NCBI GenBank assembly: GCA_023412715.1
Contig: JAEZCC010000037.1
Span: 62,001 to 126,000, forward strand
Direction of reading: 5' to 3'
Origin: Bacillota bacterium
GTDB lineage: Bacteria; Bacillota; Clostridia; Oscillospirales; Acutalibacteraceae
Length of the DNA stretch: 64,000 nt
Part shown: in pieces, positions 9,324 through 17,606 of the stretch
How positions within the stretch are numbered: position 1 is the first letter of the stretch
Layout of the letters: the number at the start of each line of letters is the position of its first letter
Made by a program: the position numbers and the translations under genes
Notes under the pieces: model-generated
Seen by the model: only the letters and a program-made list of their open reading frames with translations
Told to the model about the DNA's origin: nothing
Databases searched by the model: none

Positions 9324-10514
9324 TCAGTGGATGACGTCGTCCGCCAGGGAACCGAGAATCCGGATGCCCCTGACGAGGTTTTCATCCGTCGGTGTCGTGT
9401 AATTGATGCGGAAGGAAGAGCACGGCTGCGATTCGTCCGGCAGAAAGGCGTTGCCAGGCACCACGCAGACCTTGCGCTGCACCGCCTGCTTACAGAAATC
9501 GATCATGTCGACTCCGTCCGGCAGCGTGCACCAGAAGAACAGCCCGCCCTGGATGGGCAGATAAGTCACCTTCGGCGAAAGGCAGCGGTCGAGCGCGTCC
9601 GTCGCAACCTTCGACTTTTTGCGGTACACGCTGCGGATGTGCTCCAGGTGGGCCTCGAAGTCGCTGTGCGCCAGCAGCTCGTAGCAGACCAGCTGGCTCC
9701 AGATATTGGTGTGCACGTCCTCGCCCTGCTTGCAGACGACCATCTTCTGGATGATCGTCTGCGGGGCGACGGCATAGCCGACGCGGATGCCGGGGGCGAT
9801 GACCTTCGAGAAGGTGCCTGCGTAGACGACGAGGCCGTCGGTGTCGAGGGATTTGACCGCCTCGATGTGCTCGCCCGCAAAGCGGGTGTCGCCGTACGGG
9901 TTGTCTTCCAGAATCAGAACGCCGTACTGTTTGGCCAGCTCGTACATCCTGCGCCGTTTTGAGACGCTCATGGTGATGCCGGTCGGGTTCTGGAAGTTCG
10001 GGATGGTATAGATGAATTTTACGTTTTTCTCTTCTTTGAGCGCCTGTTCCAGACCTTCCATGCTCATGCCGTCCGGCTCCATTGGCACGCCGCGCAGGCG
10101 CGCGCGGTAAGAGCGGAACGTGTTGAGCGAGCCGAGAAAGCTCGGCGCTTCGCAGAGCACGGTGTCGCCTTCGTTCAGCAGAGACTTCGACAGAAGGTCC
10201 ATCACCTGCTGCGCGCCGCTCGTGATGAGGATGTCGTCCGCGGCGCCGCCGACGCGGTGCTTTTCCTTCAGATAGCCGGAGACGTACCTTCGCAGCGGCT
10301 CGTACCCTTCGGTAATGCTGTACTGCAGCGCTTCAATCGGGCGCTCTTTCAGGATTTTCGCGGAAATTTCCCGAATCTGCTCGACCGGGAAAGCGTCCGG
10401 GGCCGGGTTGCCGGCGGAAAGGGAAATGACGGAAGGGTCCGCCGCGTATTTGAAAATTTCACGTATGGCGGAGGGCTTGAGATTCAAAACGCGGTCCGAG
10501 AAAGCGTAATTCAT
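9324..10514 (-). CDS. PLP-dependent class I/II aminotransferase (2-aminoadipate transaminase-like)
   Basis: 396 residues of fold-type I aminotransferase, cytoplasmic. The PLP-lysine motif is seen in YAGTFSKVIAPGIRVGY, the substrate-region motif NFQNPTG is present, and the N-terminus (ISLSAGNPAPDAFP) is typical of the LysN/Aro8-like group of 2-aminoadipate or aromatic aminotransferases. The ATG at 10514 with AAAGGG upstream is chosen; the open frame runs further upstream but through promoter-like DNA. It lacks the GntR domain of MocR proteins. The amino acid substrate is not predictable from sequence alone. It is followed after 30 bp by trpS and is divergent from spoIIE. Confidence 0.88.
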   Translation of the reverse strand: MNYAFSDRVLNLKPSAIREIFKYAADPSVISLSAGNPAPDAFPVEQIREISAKILKERPIEALQYSITEGYEPLRRYVSGYLKEKHRVGGAADDILITSGAQQVMDLLSKSLLNEGDTVLCEAPSFLGSLNTFRSYRARLRGVPMEPDGMSMEGLEQALKEEKNVKFIYTIPNFQNPTGITMSVSKRRRMYELAKQYGVLILEDNPYGDTRFAGEHIEAVKSLDTDGLVVYAGTFSKVIAPGIRVGYAVAPQTIIQKMVVCKQGEDVHTNIWSQLVCYELLAHSDFEAHLEHIRSVYRKKSKVATDALDRCLSPKVTYLPIQGGLFFWCTLPDGVDMIDFCKQAVQRKVCVVPGNAFLPDESQPCSSFRINYTTPTDENLVRGIRILGSLADDVIH

Positions 10515-10608
10515 TGCAGTCGCCCTTTCATAAGAAGATGGGGAAGAAGCTCCGGATAAAAAAGAGTCCCCTCCGCCTGAAGAAAACGGACGGAACAGCT
10601 TAACGTTT

Positions 10609-10637
10609 ATTTTACCACAAAACGCCGCCGTTGACCA
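10609..10637 (-). promoter_or_regulatory. Probable promoter of the aminotransferase-trpS unit
   Basis: Minus strand TGGTCA (10632-10637), 17 bp, TAAAAT (10609-10614), about 95 bp upstream of the ATG. The -35 is a 4/6 match. Confidence 0.45.
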
Positions 10638-10680
10638 GAAAAAATAGCATTCCCAATACGCTTTGCCAGGTTTCGAGCCA

Positions 10681-10705
10681 AACCGCGCGGAAACGTCGCG
10701 CGGTT
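10681..10705. repeat. Perfect 9-bp inverted repeat between divergent aminotransferase and spoIIE genes
   Basis: AACCGCGCG at 10681-10689 and CGCGCGGTT at 10697-10705 with a 7-bp centre. A TATAAT at 10733-10738 lies just downstream on the plus strand, with only a poor, over-spaced -35 (TTGTGA 10704-10709). This fits a regulator-dependent promoter for spoIIE; the dyad does not match a Spo0A box. Confidence 0.5.
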
Positions 10706-10798
10706 GTGACACGAAATGCCATATGCGGGTTTTATAATAGCATAGATAGGAAAAAATTGGACAAACTGTTAAAAATATCATGGCGGTGATTAAAAATT

Positions 10799-13123
10799 AT
10801 GGAAAAAGAATCAGTGCGCCGGGTCCCGTTTTCACAGGCGGCGGCGGCCCCGGCCAAAGCGCTGGCCCGTCAGCTGACGGCGTTTGCGGTCGGCCTTCTC
10901 TGCGCAAGGGGAGTCGTGTTCGGGCAGTACGCCCCGTTCGGTGTGGCGGCGGTGGCCGCGGCGCCGTACCCGCTGTTGTGGGGAATGGCGCTGGGCAGCG
11001 CCGTCGGCTACCTGCTGCCCTCCTCCGCCGGCGTGCCGGTGCATTACCTTGCGGCCCTGCTTGCCGCCGCCGCAATCCGGTGGACCCTGAACGGTCTTGT
11101 CAAGCTGCGGATGCATCCGCTTTTCGCCCCGGCAATCGCCTTTCTCCCGCTGCTTGCCACGTCCGTTTCCGTCGTCACGGTCAACGGCTCCGGCGGTACG
11201 GACGTCGCCATGTTCGTGGCGGAGTCCCTGCTGGCGGCCTGCGCCGCTTACTTTTTTGAACGGGCGTCTTCCGCCGTGCGTTCCGGGCACCCCGTCGGGG
11301 AATGGAGCATCCCCGAACTGACCTGCGGCATGTTTTCCCTGGGGGTCATGCTGCTTTCGCTTTCCTCGCTGTCCATAGGCCCCGTTTCCGCCGGGAGGGT
11401 GCTGGCCGTCCTCTTCATCCTGTATGCCGCGCGGTACGGCGGCGTGAGCGGCGGCAGCGTCGCCGGCATCGCCTGCGGGCTGATGTTCGGTCTGTCGACG
11501 ACGGGCCTGAGCTACCTTTCGGGGGCGTACGCGCTGGGCGGGCTGGCCGCGGGCCTGTTCTCGCCGCTCGGGCGGGTGGCGGCGGCCGCCTCGTTCATTC
11601 TGGCGAACGGCGTCGCTTCCCTTCAGGTGGGCGGCCAGCAGCAGATCATCGGCGGGCTTTATGAGGTCGCCGCGGCGACGATCCTTTACCTCCTGATCCC
11701 CGCGAAGGCCGGCAGCTCCCTGGTCGGCATGTTTTCGCGCACGGAGGACGGCGAGCTGTCCGAGGGCCTGCGCCGTTCCGTCGTGATGAAGCTGGACTAC
11801 GCGGCCAAGGCGCTCGGCAGCGTGTCGGAGTCGGTGGAAGAGGTTTCGCGCAAGCTGTCCCAGTCCTGCGCGCCGGACATCAACGGCGTCTACCACAGGA
11901 CGATCGACGAAGTCTGCGGCACCTGCGGCCTGCGGGGTTACTGCTGGGACCGCAACTTCAACGACAGCATGGACGCGTTCAACGGCCTGACGGAAAAGTT
12001 GCGGACGAAAGGCAGCGTGGAGCGCAGTGATTTCACCACGCAGTTTCTGACCCACTGCAGCCGCGTCGGCGCCGTCACGGAGGCCGTGAACCGCAGTTAC
12101 GGCGAGTTCGTCGTCCGCGACGCCGCCGAAAGCCGCGCCCAGCAGATTCGGGACGTGGTGGCGAATCAGTTCACCACGGCGGGTATGATGCTGGAGGATA
12201 TGGCGTCCGAGCTCGAGATGTATGAAAAATTCGACGCGGGGGCGGCCCAGAAGGTGGAGGAAGTCCTCCGCCTCGCCGGGATCCAGCCGCTGGAGGTCAG
12301 CTGCCGCACAGACCGCTTCGGGCGCATGTCGATGGAGGCCGTGGCACTGCCCTCCGACTGCGTCCGGCTGAACCGCTCCGAGCTGACGGCAGAGATTTCC
12401 CGCGTCTGCGGCAAGGGCTTTGAGCAGCCCTGCCTGAGCACGGCAGGGGGCAAGTGCCGCATCCAGATGAACGAAAAACCGCTCTACCGCGTGAAGACCG
12501 GCTGCGCGCAGCATTCCTGCGGGAACGGGAAGCTGTGCGGCGACAGCTGGGAATGCTTCCCCGACGGCAGCGGCCGGCAGATCGCCGTGGTCAGCGACGG
12601 CATGGGCACCGGCGGGCGCGCCGCGGTGGACGGTGCCATGGCGTGCGGGATCATGGCCCGGCTCATCAAAGCGGGCATCAGCTTCGATGCGGCGCTCAAA
12701 ATCGTGAATTCTGCCCTGATGGTCAAATCCTCCGACGAGTCGCTTTCCACCATGGACGTCGCCGCGCTGGATCTTTACAGCGGCACCGTGGACTTCATGA
12801 AGGCCGGGGCGCCGGTCAGCATCCTGCGCAAGGGGAAACGCGCCGTGCCGGTGGACATGCCCGGCCTGCCGATCGGCATCCTGACCGACGCAAAGTTCGC
12901 CAAGACGTCCGACGGGCTTTCGGACGGCGACCTGCTCGTCATGCTTTCGGACGGCGCGCTTTCCTCCGGCGTCGAGTGGGTCTGCGCCGAGATTGAAAAA
13001 TGGGACGGCAAGCTGCCGCAGGAGCTGGCGGAAATCCTCGTTTCGCAGGCGGTAGCCCGGCGCGACGACGGCCACGACGACGACATCACGGTCCTTGCCG
13101 TCATGGTGTGCGCGCAGGAATAA
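10799..13123 (+). CDS. spoIIE: Stage II sporulation protein E (membrane PP2C phosphatase)
   Basis: 774 residues. SpoIIE dephosphorylates the anti-anti-sigma factor SpoIIAA, releasing sigma F in the forespore, and localises to the polar septum through FtsZ. About ten hydrophobic segments fill residues 25-300. A central regulatory region contains paired cysteines (CGTCGLRGYC). The PP2C/SpoIIE phosphatase domain occupies about residues 580-770, with the metal-binding DGMGTG motif and DGALSSGVEW and DDGHDDDITVLAV near the end. The length is close to the 800-residue family norm. The start ATG follows GGCGGTGAT. It stands alone, with a terminator directly downstream. Confidence 0.97.
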   Translation: MEKESVRRVPFSQAAAAPAKALARQLTAFAVGLLCARGVVFGQYAPFGVAAVAAAPYPLLWGMALGSAVGYLLPSSAGVPVHYLAALLAAAAIRWTLNGLVKLRMHPLFAPAIAFLPLLATSVSVVTVNGSGGTDVAMFVAESLLAACAAYFFERASSAVRSGHPVGEWSIPELTCGMFSLGVMLLSLSSLSIGPVSAGRVLAVLFILYAARYGGVSGGSVAGIACGLMFGLSTTGLSYLSGAYALGGLAAGLFSPLGRVAAAASFILANGVASLQVGGQQQIIGGLYEVAAATILYLLIPAKAGSSLVGMFSRTEDGELSEGLRRSVVMKLDYAAKALGSVSESVEEVSRKLSQSCAPDINGVYHRTIDEVCGTCGLRGYCWDRNFNDSMDAFNGLTEKLRTKGSVERSDFTTQFLTHCSRVGAVTEAVNRSYGEFVVRDAAESRAQQIRDVVANQFTTAGMMLEDMASELEMYEKFDAGAAQKVEEVLRLAGIQPLEVSCRTDRFGRMSMEAVALPSDCVRLNRSELTAEISRVCGKGFEQPCLSTAGGKCRIQMNEKPLYRVKTGCAQHSCGNGKLCGDSWECFPDGSGRQIAVVSDGMGTGGRAAVDGAMACGIMARLIKAGISFDAALKIVNSALMVKSSDESLSTMDVAALDLYSGTVDFMKAGAPVSILRKGKRAVPVDMPGLPIGILTDAKFAKTSDGLSDGDLLVMLSDGALSSGVEWVCAEIEKWDGKLPQELAEILVSQAVARRDDGHDDDITVLAVMVCAQE

Positions 13124-13147
13124 ACCGAAAACCCGGGAATCCCAGAG

Positions 13148-13185
13148 GGCCGGAAATCCGGATGACGCCGGATCCCCGGCCTTTT
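13148..13185 (+). terminator. Rho-independent terminator of spoIIE
   Basis: Two-part GC stem: GGCCGG...CCGGCC outside and ATCCGG...CCGGAT inside, followed by TTTT at 13182-13185. Confidence 0.75.
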
Positions 13186-13286
13186 ACCGCCCCGCTTTCC
13201 CGTGACGCCGGGCCGGGAGGAGGACGCGGAAAAGGGCGGCGCCGCAAACAAAGCGGAAATTTAACAAAGTTGGGCGGAAACAGAGC

Positions 13287-13315
13287 TTGCCACTCCCCGG
13301 AAAACGAGGTAGAAT
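13287..13315 (+). promoter_or_regulatory. Sigma-A promoter of the VOC gene
   Basis: TTGCCA (13287-13292), 17 bp, TAGAAT (13310-13315), about 60 bp before the ATG. Confidence 0.65.
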
Positions 13316-13376
13316 ACAGCTGTATCGACAGCCGCAAAAAATTTCTATTTTAAAGAAGCCGGAAGGGAGTGTTTTC

Positions 13377-13778
13377 ATGCCTGTTTCAGAAAAAGGCGTC
13401 CCGCCCCGCATCAGGCTGAACGCGGTGGTGCTGGACTGCCCGGACGTCGCCGCGCTGTCTGATTTTTACGTCCGTTTTCTCGGGTGGCAGAGAAGCTATG
13501 CCGAAGAGGACGAGTGGGCGGAGGTCGTGGATCCGTCCAGCGGCGCGAAAATCGCGTTCCAGCAAAACGAGGATTATCTTCCCCCCGTCTGGCCTGAAGA
13601 GCCGGGAAAACAGCAGCAGATGCTGCATCTGGATTTTATCGTGGGGGATGAAACCCAGAGGGAAGAGGCCGTGCGGCATGCCATTGCGTGCGGAGCGGCC
13701 AGGGCGCCGAAGCAGTATTCCGACGCCTGGACCGTCATGCTGGACCCCGTCGGCCACCCGTTCTGCATTGTCGTGTGA
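13377..13778 (+). CDS. VOC (glyoxalase/bleomycin-resistance) superfamily protein
   Basis: 133 residues with the paired beta-alpha-beta-beta-beta pattern of the vicinal oxygen chelate fold: an opening strand (IRLNAVVLDCPDVAALSDFY), a mid-protein LHLDFIVGDE strand, and a closing DPVGHPFCIVV. Members of this single-domain group bind a metal or small molecule; many are uncharacterised. The ATG at 13377 has GGAAGGGAG upstream, so earlier in-frame starts are not used. It is monocistronic, with its own promoter and terminator. The specific substrate is unknown and I would not call it glyoxalase I. Confidence 0.85.
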   Translation: MPVSEKGVPPRIRLNAVVLDCPDVAALSDFYVRFLGWQRSYAEEDEWAEVVDPSSGAKIAFQQNEDYLPPVWPEEPGKQQQMLHLDFIVGDETQREEAVRHAIACGAARAPKQYSDAWTVMLDPVGHPFCIVV

Positions 13779-13792
13779 CGGGAATCGAAGAA

Positions 13793-13816
13793 GTCAGCCG
13801 GAAGGCTGGCTTTTTT
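13793..13816 (+). terminator. Terminator of the VOC gene
   Basis: GTCAGCC-GGAA-GGCTGGC stem (13793-13810) followed by six T. Confidence 0.85.
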
Positions 13817-13933
13817 GCTTGTCATGCAAATTTCCGGCTTTGCCGGGTGCGTAAGAACCCACGAATTGCGGTGCGCGGGCCGTCACGATTTAATCCGTTT
13901 TCACCAAACTTTTGTTTTCCACCAAAAGAGGGA

Positions 13934-13961
13934 TTGACAATTCCGACTTTGAGCGTATCAT
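13934..13961 (+). promoter_or_regulatory. Promoter of the MacAB-like operon
   Basis: Perfect TTGACA (13934-13939), 16 bp, TATCAT (13956-13961). It leaves a leader of about 160 nt before the adaptor gene in which I see no recognisable riboswitch. Confidence 0.6.
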
Positions 13962-14126
13962 TGTATTAAATAATTAATACATTAAGCAGAATCACATGGA
14001 AATCGGCGGGAAGGCGCCCGGCCGCGCGAAAACGTCCGGGCCGGAAGCGGAAGGCCGGCGCACAGTCTTCCGCACGCCGGAAAATCCACCGGTACGGGAA
14101 ATGAAAATCCGACAGGGAGTTAAGGT

Positions 14127-15503
14127 ATGAATCTGAAATCATCGAAACCAAAATCCACGAAAAAGCGCATCCTCTTCGTTTCTTTGGCCCTGGTGGCGGT
14201 CGTCGGCATCGTATGCACCGTCACGACCGTCGGGCGCGCGCGAAGGGCGCGCGAAGGCGTCGCCTGCGAGGGGCTGAAAAAGACCGATCTTCGGGACACC
14301 GTCAGCGTTTCCGGCGTCATTCAGAGCAGAAATTCCCACAGCGTCTATTCGACGATGACCTATCCCGTGGCCAAGGTTTCCGTCTCCGTAGGGGACACGG
14401 TCAAAAAGGGAGACATCCTCGCCGTGCTGGACACCTCTTCGCTGGAAAAGGACATGGAGCAGCAGAAGGCGACGATGAGCACGTCGAATGCAAGCGCCGC
14501 GCTGGCCGTGCAGCAGGCGAGCGACAGCTATGAGACCGCGCTCGACCTTTACAATCACGGCCAGAGCCCAGACATTGTTTCCGCCTCTTCCCAACTCGAC
14601 AGCGCAAAGTCCGCGCTGCAGACGGAGCAGGATACATATAATGCCACTAAATTCTCTTACGACAACGGACAGGTTTCCAAAACGGAAATGAATGCGGAAT
14701 CCGCCAAGCTCTCTCAGGCGAAGAAAGCGGTGACGAATGCCCAGAAAACGCTGGACGCGGCGAAGAAAAAGGCCCAGCAGGATCTGCGCGCGGCGCAGTC
14801 AAATTATCAGGACGCCGTGAACAAGGCGGCGGACAAAAGCCAGCAGGCCGCGCTGGAAAAAATACAGAAAAGCCTGGACGACTGCATCATCACGGCGCCC
14901 GCCGACGGGACCGTGACCGTATGCGACGCCGCCGTCGGCGCGGTGCCGAACGGAGTGCTGTTCAAGGTGGAGGATCCCGCGAGCCTTGAGGTGGACACCC
15001 AGGTCAAAGAAATCGACGTGGACAGCGTCAAGCCCGGCAGCAAGGCGACCGTCACGACGGACGCGACCGGCGACGCGGCCGCCGCCGCTTCCGTCACAAG
15101 CGTCGCGCCCGCCGCGACGCAGTCCACGCAGGGCACCGGCGACGTGACGTTCGACGCAAAGGTCGCCGTAACGGGGCAGAATCCGTCGCTGCGCATCGGC
15201 ATGACGGCGCGCGTCAGCATCGTCCTGCAGGAAAAGAGCAGCGTATTCGCCGTGCCGTATGACGCGCTGCTTCAGAAGCCGGACGGCAGCTACGTCCTGA
15301 TGGCCGCCGAAAAATCCGGCTCCCTTTACAAGGTCAGGGAAATTGCCGTGAAGACCGGCCTTGAGACGGACGTTTCGGTCGAGATTTCCGGCGAGGGGCT
15401 GAAAGACGGCCTGACGTATGTTTCAAGCCCGGAGAGCGTTTCCGCGGGCGACGCGGTTCAGCCCGGTTCCTCCCCGTCTTCGTCCGTTTCTGAGGAGGGT
15501 TAG
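14127..15503 (+). CDS. Efflux adaptor protein, HlyD/MacA-like
   Basis: 458 residues. One N-terminal membrane anchor (residues about 12-30) is followed by a biotinyl-lipoyl half (VAKVSVSVGDTVKKGDILAVLD), a long alpha-hairpin coiled coil (about 95-245, rich in Ala, Gln and Lys), the second lipoyl half (IITAPADGTVTVCDAAVG), and beta-barrel domains. The C-terminus is Ser/Pro-rich. In Gram-positive bacteria such adaptors work with a MacB-type ABC transporter on the outer face of the membrane. It is the first gene of a three-gene operon, two bases upstream of the ATPase. The exported substrate (peptide, drug or lipid) is unknown. Confidence 0.9.
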   Translation: MNLKSSKPKSTKKRILFVSLALVAVVGIVCTVTTVGRARRAREGVACEGLKKTDLRDTVSVSGVIQSRNSHSVYSTMTYPVAKVSVSVGDTVKKGDILAVLDTSSLEKDMEQQKATMSTSNASAALAVQQASDSYETALDLYNHGQSPDIVSASSQLDSAKSALQTEQDTYNATKFSYDNGQVSKTEMNAESAKLSQAKKAVTNAQKTLDAAKKKAQQDLRAAQSNYQDAVNKAADKSQQAALEKIQKSLDDCIITAPADGTVTVCDAAVGAVPNGVLFKVEDPASLEVDTQVKEIDVDSVKPGSKATVTTDATGDAAAAASVTSVAPAATQSTQGTGDVTFDAKVAVTGQNPSLRIGMTARVSIVLQEKSSVFAVPYDALLQKPDGSYVLMAAEKSGSLYKVREIAVKTGLETDVSVEISGEGLKDGLTYVSSPESVSAGDAVQPGSSPSSSVSEEG

Positions 15504-15505
15504 CG

Positions 15506-16228
15506 GTGGGGCGCAGTATCATTGAGATGACGGACATCGAAAAGGATTATTTCATCGGCACGCCCAACGAGCTGCATATTCTGCAGGGGATCAGCCTTTC
15601 CGTGGAAGAGGGCAGCTTCGTCGCCATCGTGGGGCCGTCCGGCTCCGGCAAAAGCACGCTGATGAACATGATAGGCGTGCTGGACCGTCCGACGGCGGGG
15701 CAGTACCTTCTGGACGGCATCCCCGTGTCGAACATGTCAGACGACGAGATGTCGGACGTGCGCAACCGCAAGATCGGCTTCGTGTTCCAGACCTTCAACC
15801 TGATCCCCCGCAACGACGCCCTCAAAAACGTGGAGCTGCCGATGCTGTACGCCGGCCTGGGGGCGCACGAGCGCACCGAGCGGGCGGGGGAGCTGCTGAC
15901 GCTGGTCGGCATGGCGGACCGGATGCACCACCAGCCGAACGAGCTTTCCGGCGGGCAGAAGCAGCGCGTGGCGATTGCCCGCGCGCTGGCGAACGACCCG
16001 GCCATCCTCCTCGCCGACGAGCCGACCGGCGCGCTGGATTCCGCCACGGGCCGCATGGTCATGGACCTTTTCCACCGCATCCACCGCGAGAACGGCAAGA
16101 CCGTCGTGCTGATTACGCATAACCAGGAGCTTGCGGAAGAAACGGACCGGATCGTCACGCTGCGGGACGGCCGGGTGGTGTCCGACCGCCCCGCTGCCAG
16201 AAAGGGGGAAAACGCGCCGTGTTCCTGA
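15506..16228 (+). CDS. ABC transporter ATP-binding protein, MacB/LolD type
   Basis: 240 residues; powers the MacB-like permease encoded next. Walker A is GPSGSGKST, followed by a Q-loop in FVFQTFNLIP, the ABC signature LSGGQKQRVAIARAL, Walker B AILLADEPTGALD, and the H-loop VVLITHNQEL. The start is GTG at 15506, behind GGAGGG inside the end of the preceding gene. It overlaps the permease by ten bases, so the pair is coupled. The family (TIGR-type LolD/MacB ATPases) extracts or transports without classic importer binding proteins. Confidence 0.95.
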   Translation: MGRSIIEMTDIEKDYFIGTPNELHILQGISLSVEEGSFVAIVGPSGSGKSTLMNMIGVLDRPTAGQYLLDGIPVSNMSDDEMSDVRNRKIGFVFQTFNLIPRNDALKNVELPMLYAGLGAHERTERAGELLTLVGMADRMHHQPNELSGGQKQRVAIARALANDPAILLADEPTGALDSATGRMVMDLFHRIHRENGKTVVLITHNQELAEETDRIVTLRDGRVVSDRPAARKGENAPCS

Positions 16229-17484
16229 AAGAAAACGTCTTTCTGGCCGTAAGCGGCCTCAAATCCAATAAAATGCGCTCTTTTCTGACCATGCTGGGCA
16301 TCATCATCGGCATCGGCTCGGTCATCGGCATCGTTTCCATCGGCCAGTCGCTGCAGCAGAACGTAAGCGAGCAGATGTCTTCCATGGGCGCGAACAGCAT
16401 CTACGTCTATGTCGCGCAGCGCGACAACACGAACGTCATGAACAATCTGAACGGCGACACCGGCAAAATGGACGACGCCGACCTGCTGACCGAAGAGCAG
16501 ATCGAGCGGGTCCGGCAGAAATTCGGCTCCGAAATCTCCGCGCTCTCTTACTGGGCCGACCCGGTGGCGGGCAAGGCGACCAAGGGCCACAACTACGCGA
16601 ATGTGACGATCTACGGCGTGACCCCGGACTTTGCGAAGGTGCAGAATATCAAGGTCGATCACGGCCGCTTCCTGCAGGACCGGGACATCAAGGGATTGAG
16701 GCGCGTCGCCGTGGTGTCGGACCGGCTCGTGTCGAACCTGTTCCCCCAGGGCGTGGACCCGCTGGGCAAAACCGTCGAGGTGGCCGGGGACGGCGGCACG
16801 GACGTCTACACCGTCGTCGGCGTCTACAAGTACCAGGCGACGGGCATGGCGGCGGGCAACGCGTCTGAAAAAGACGTGCGCACCGAGCTGCTCGTGCCGG
16901 TCAGCGTCGGCAAGGAAACCGCCAAGGCCAAGAACTACGCGAGCTTTGAGGTGCAGCCCACCAGCGTGGAAAATGCGGGGACCCTGACGAACGAGCTGAA
17001 AGCGTACATGAAAAACCTGTATGCCAAGAACGTGAAATATACCTGCACCGTCTATAACGAAGAGAACATGCTCTCCACCGTCATGGACATCATGGGCAAA
17101 ATCTCCATCGCCGTCGCCGCCATCGCCGGCATCGCGCTGATTGTGGGCGGCGTCGGCGTCATGAACATCATGCTGGTCTCCGTCACCGAGCGCACGCGCG
17201 AAATCGGCACCCGCAAGGCCCTCGGCGCCCGCAGCGGCTACATCCGCGCGCAGTTCATCGTCGAGGCGGTCATCATCTGCCTGCTGGGAGGCGTCATCGG
17301 CATCCTGCTGGGGCTGCTGCTTGCCTGGGCCGGGGCTTCGCTGCTGGGCTTCCGGCTTGTGCTTTCGCTGTCCATTATTTTCATCAGCGTGGGCTTTTCC
17401 ATGCTCATCGGCGTCTTTTTCGGGTATTACCCCGCAAAAAAAGCCAGCCGGCTCGACCCCATCGAGGCTCTCCGGTACGAGTAG
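16219..17484 (+). CDS. ABC transporter permease, MacB/FtsX family
   Basis: 421 residues with MacB topology: one membrane helix near the N-terminus (FLTMLGIIIGIGSVIGIVSI), a large extracellular MacB_PCD domain of about 220 residues, then three C-terminal helices with the FtsX signature region (VGVMNIMLVSVTERTREIGT, RKALGAR). GTG start at 16219, overlapping the ATPase gene. With the HlyD-like adaptor it forms a mechanotransmission-type exporter. No two-component system is adjacent to suggest antimicrobial-peptide sensing. Confidence 0.94.
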   Translation: MFLKENVFLAVSGLKSNKMRSFLTMLGIIIGIGSVIGIVSIGQSLQQNVSEQMSSMGANSIYVYVAQRDNTNVMNNLNGDTGKMDDADLLTEEQIERVRQKFGSEISALSYWADPVAGKATKGHNYANVTIYGVTPDFAKVQNIKVDHGRFLQDRDIKGLRRVAVVSDRLVSNLFPQGVDPLGKTVEVAGDGGTDVYTVVGVYKYQATGMAAGNASEKDVRTELLVPVSVGKETAKAKNYASFEVQPTSVENAGTLTNELKAYMKNLYAKNVKYTCTVYNEENMLSTVMDIMGKISIAVAAIAGIALIVGGVGVMNIMLVSVTERTREIGTRKALGARSGYIRAQFIVEAVIICLLGGVIGILLGLLLAWAGASLLGFRLVLSLSIIFISVGFSMLIGVFFGYYPAKKASRLDPIEALRYE

Positions 17485-17606
17485 ACCAAAGCGGCGAGCC
17501 GCGGGAAGCGTTTCCGGCGGCCGTCCGGCATCCGCGCAAAGTCTGTCATGGCGGGTGAAAACTGTGTTATAATAAAACCGAATCTTAATATTTGGGGGGC
17601 TTTTTC

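Noticed and set aside
7299..9962. 887-codon open frame on the plus strand
   Set aside because: Mirror of the dockerin-like gene, trpS and the aminotransferase; no ribosome site or recognisable product.
13101..13411. Open frames between spoIIE and the VOC gene
   Set aside because: They cross a clear terminator and a clear promoter.
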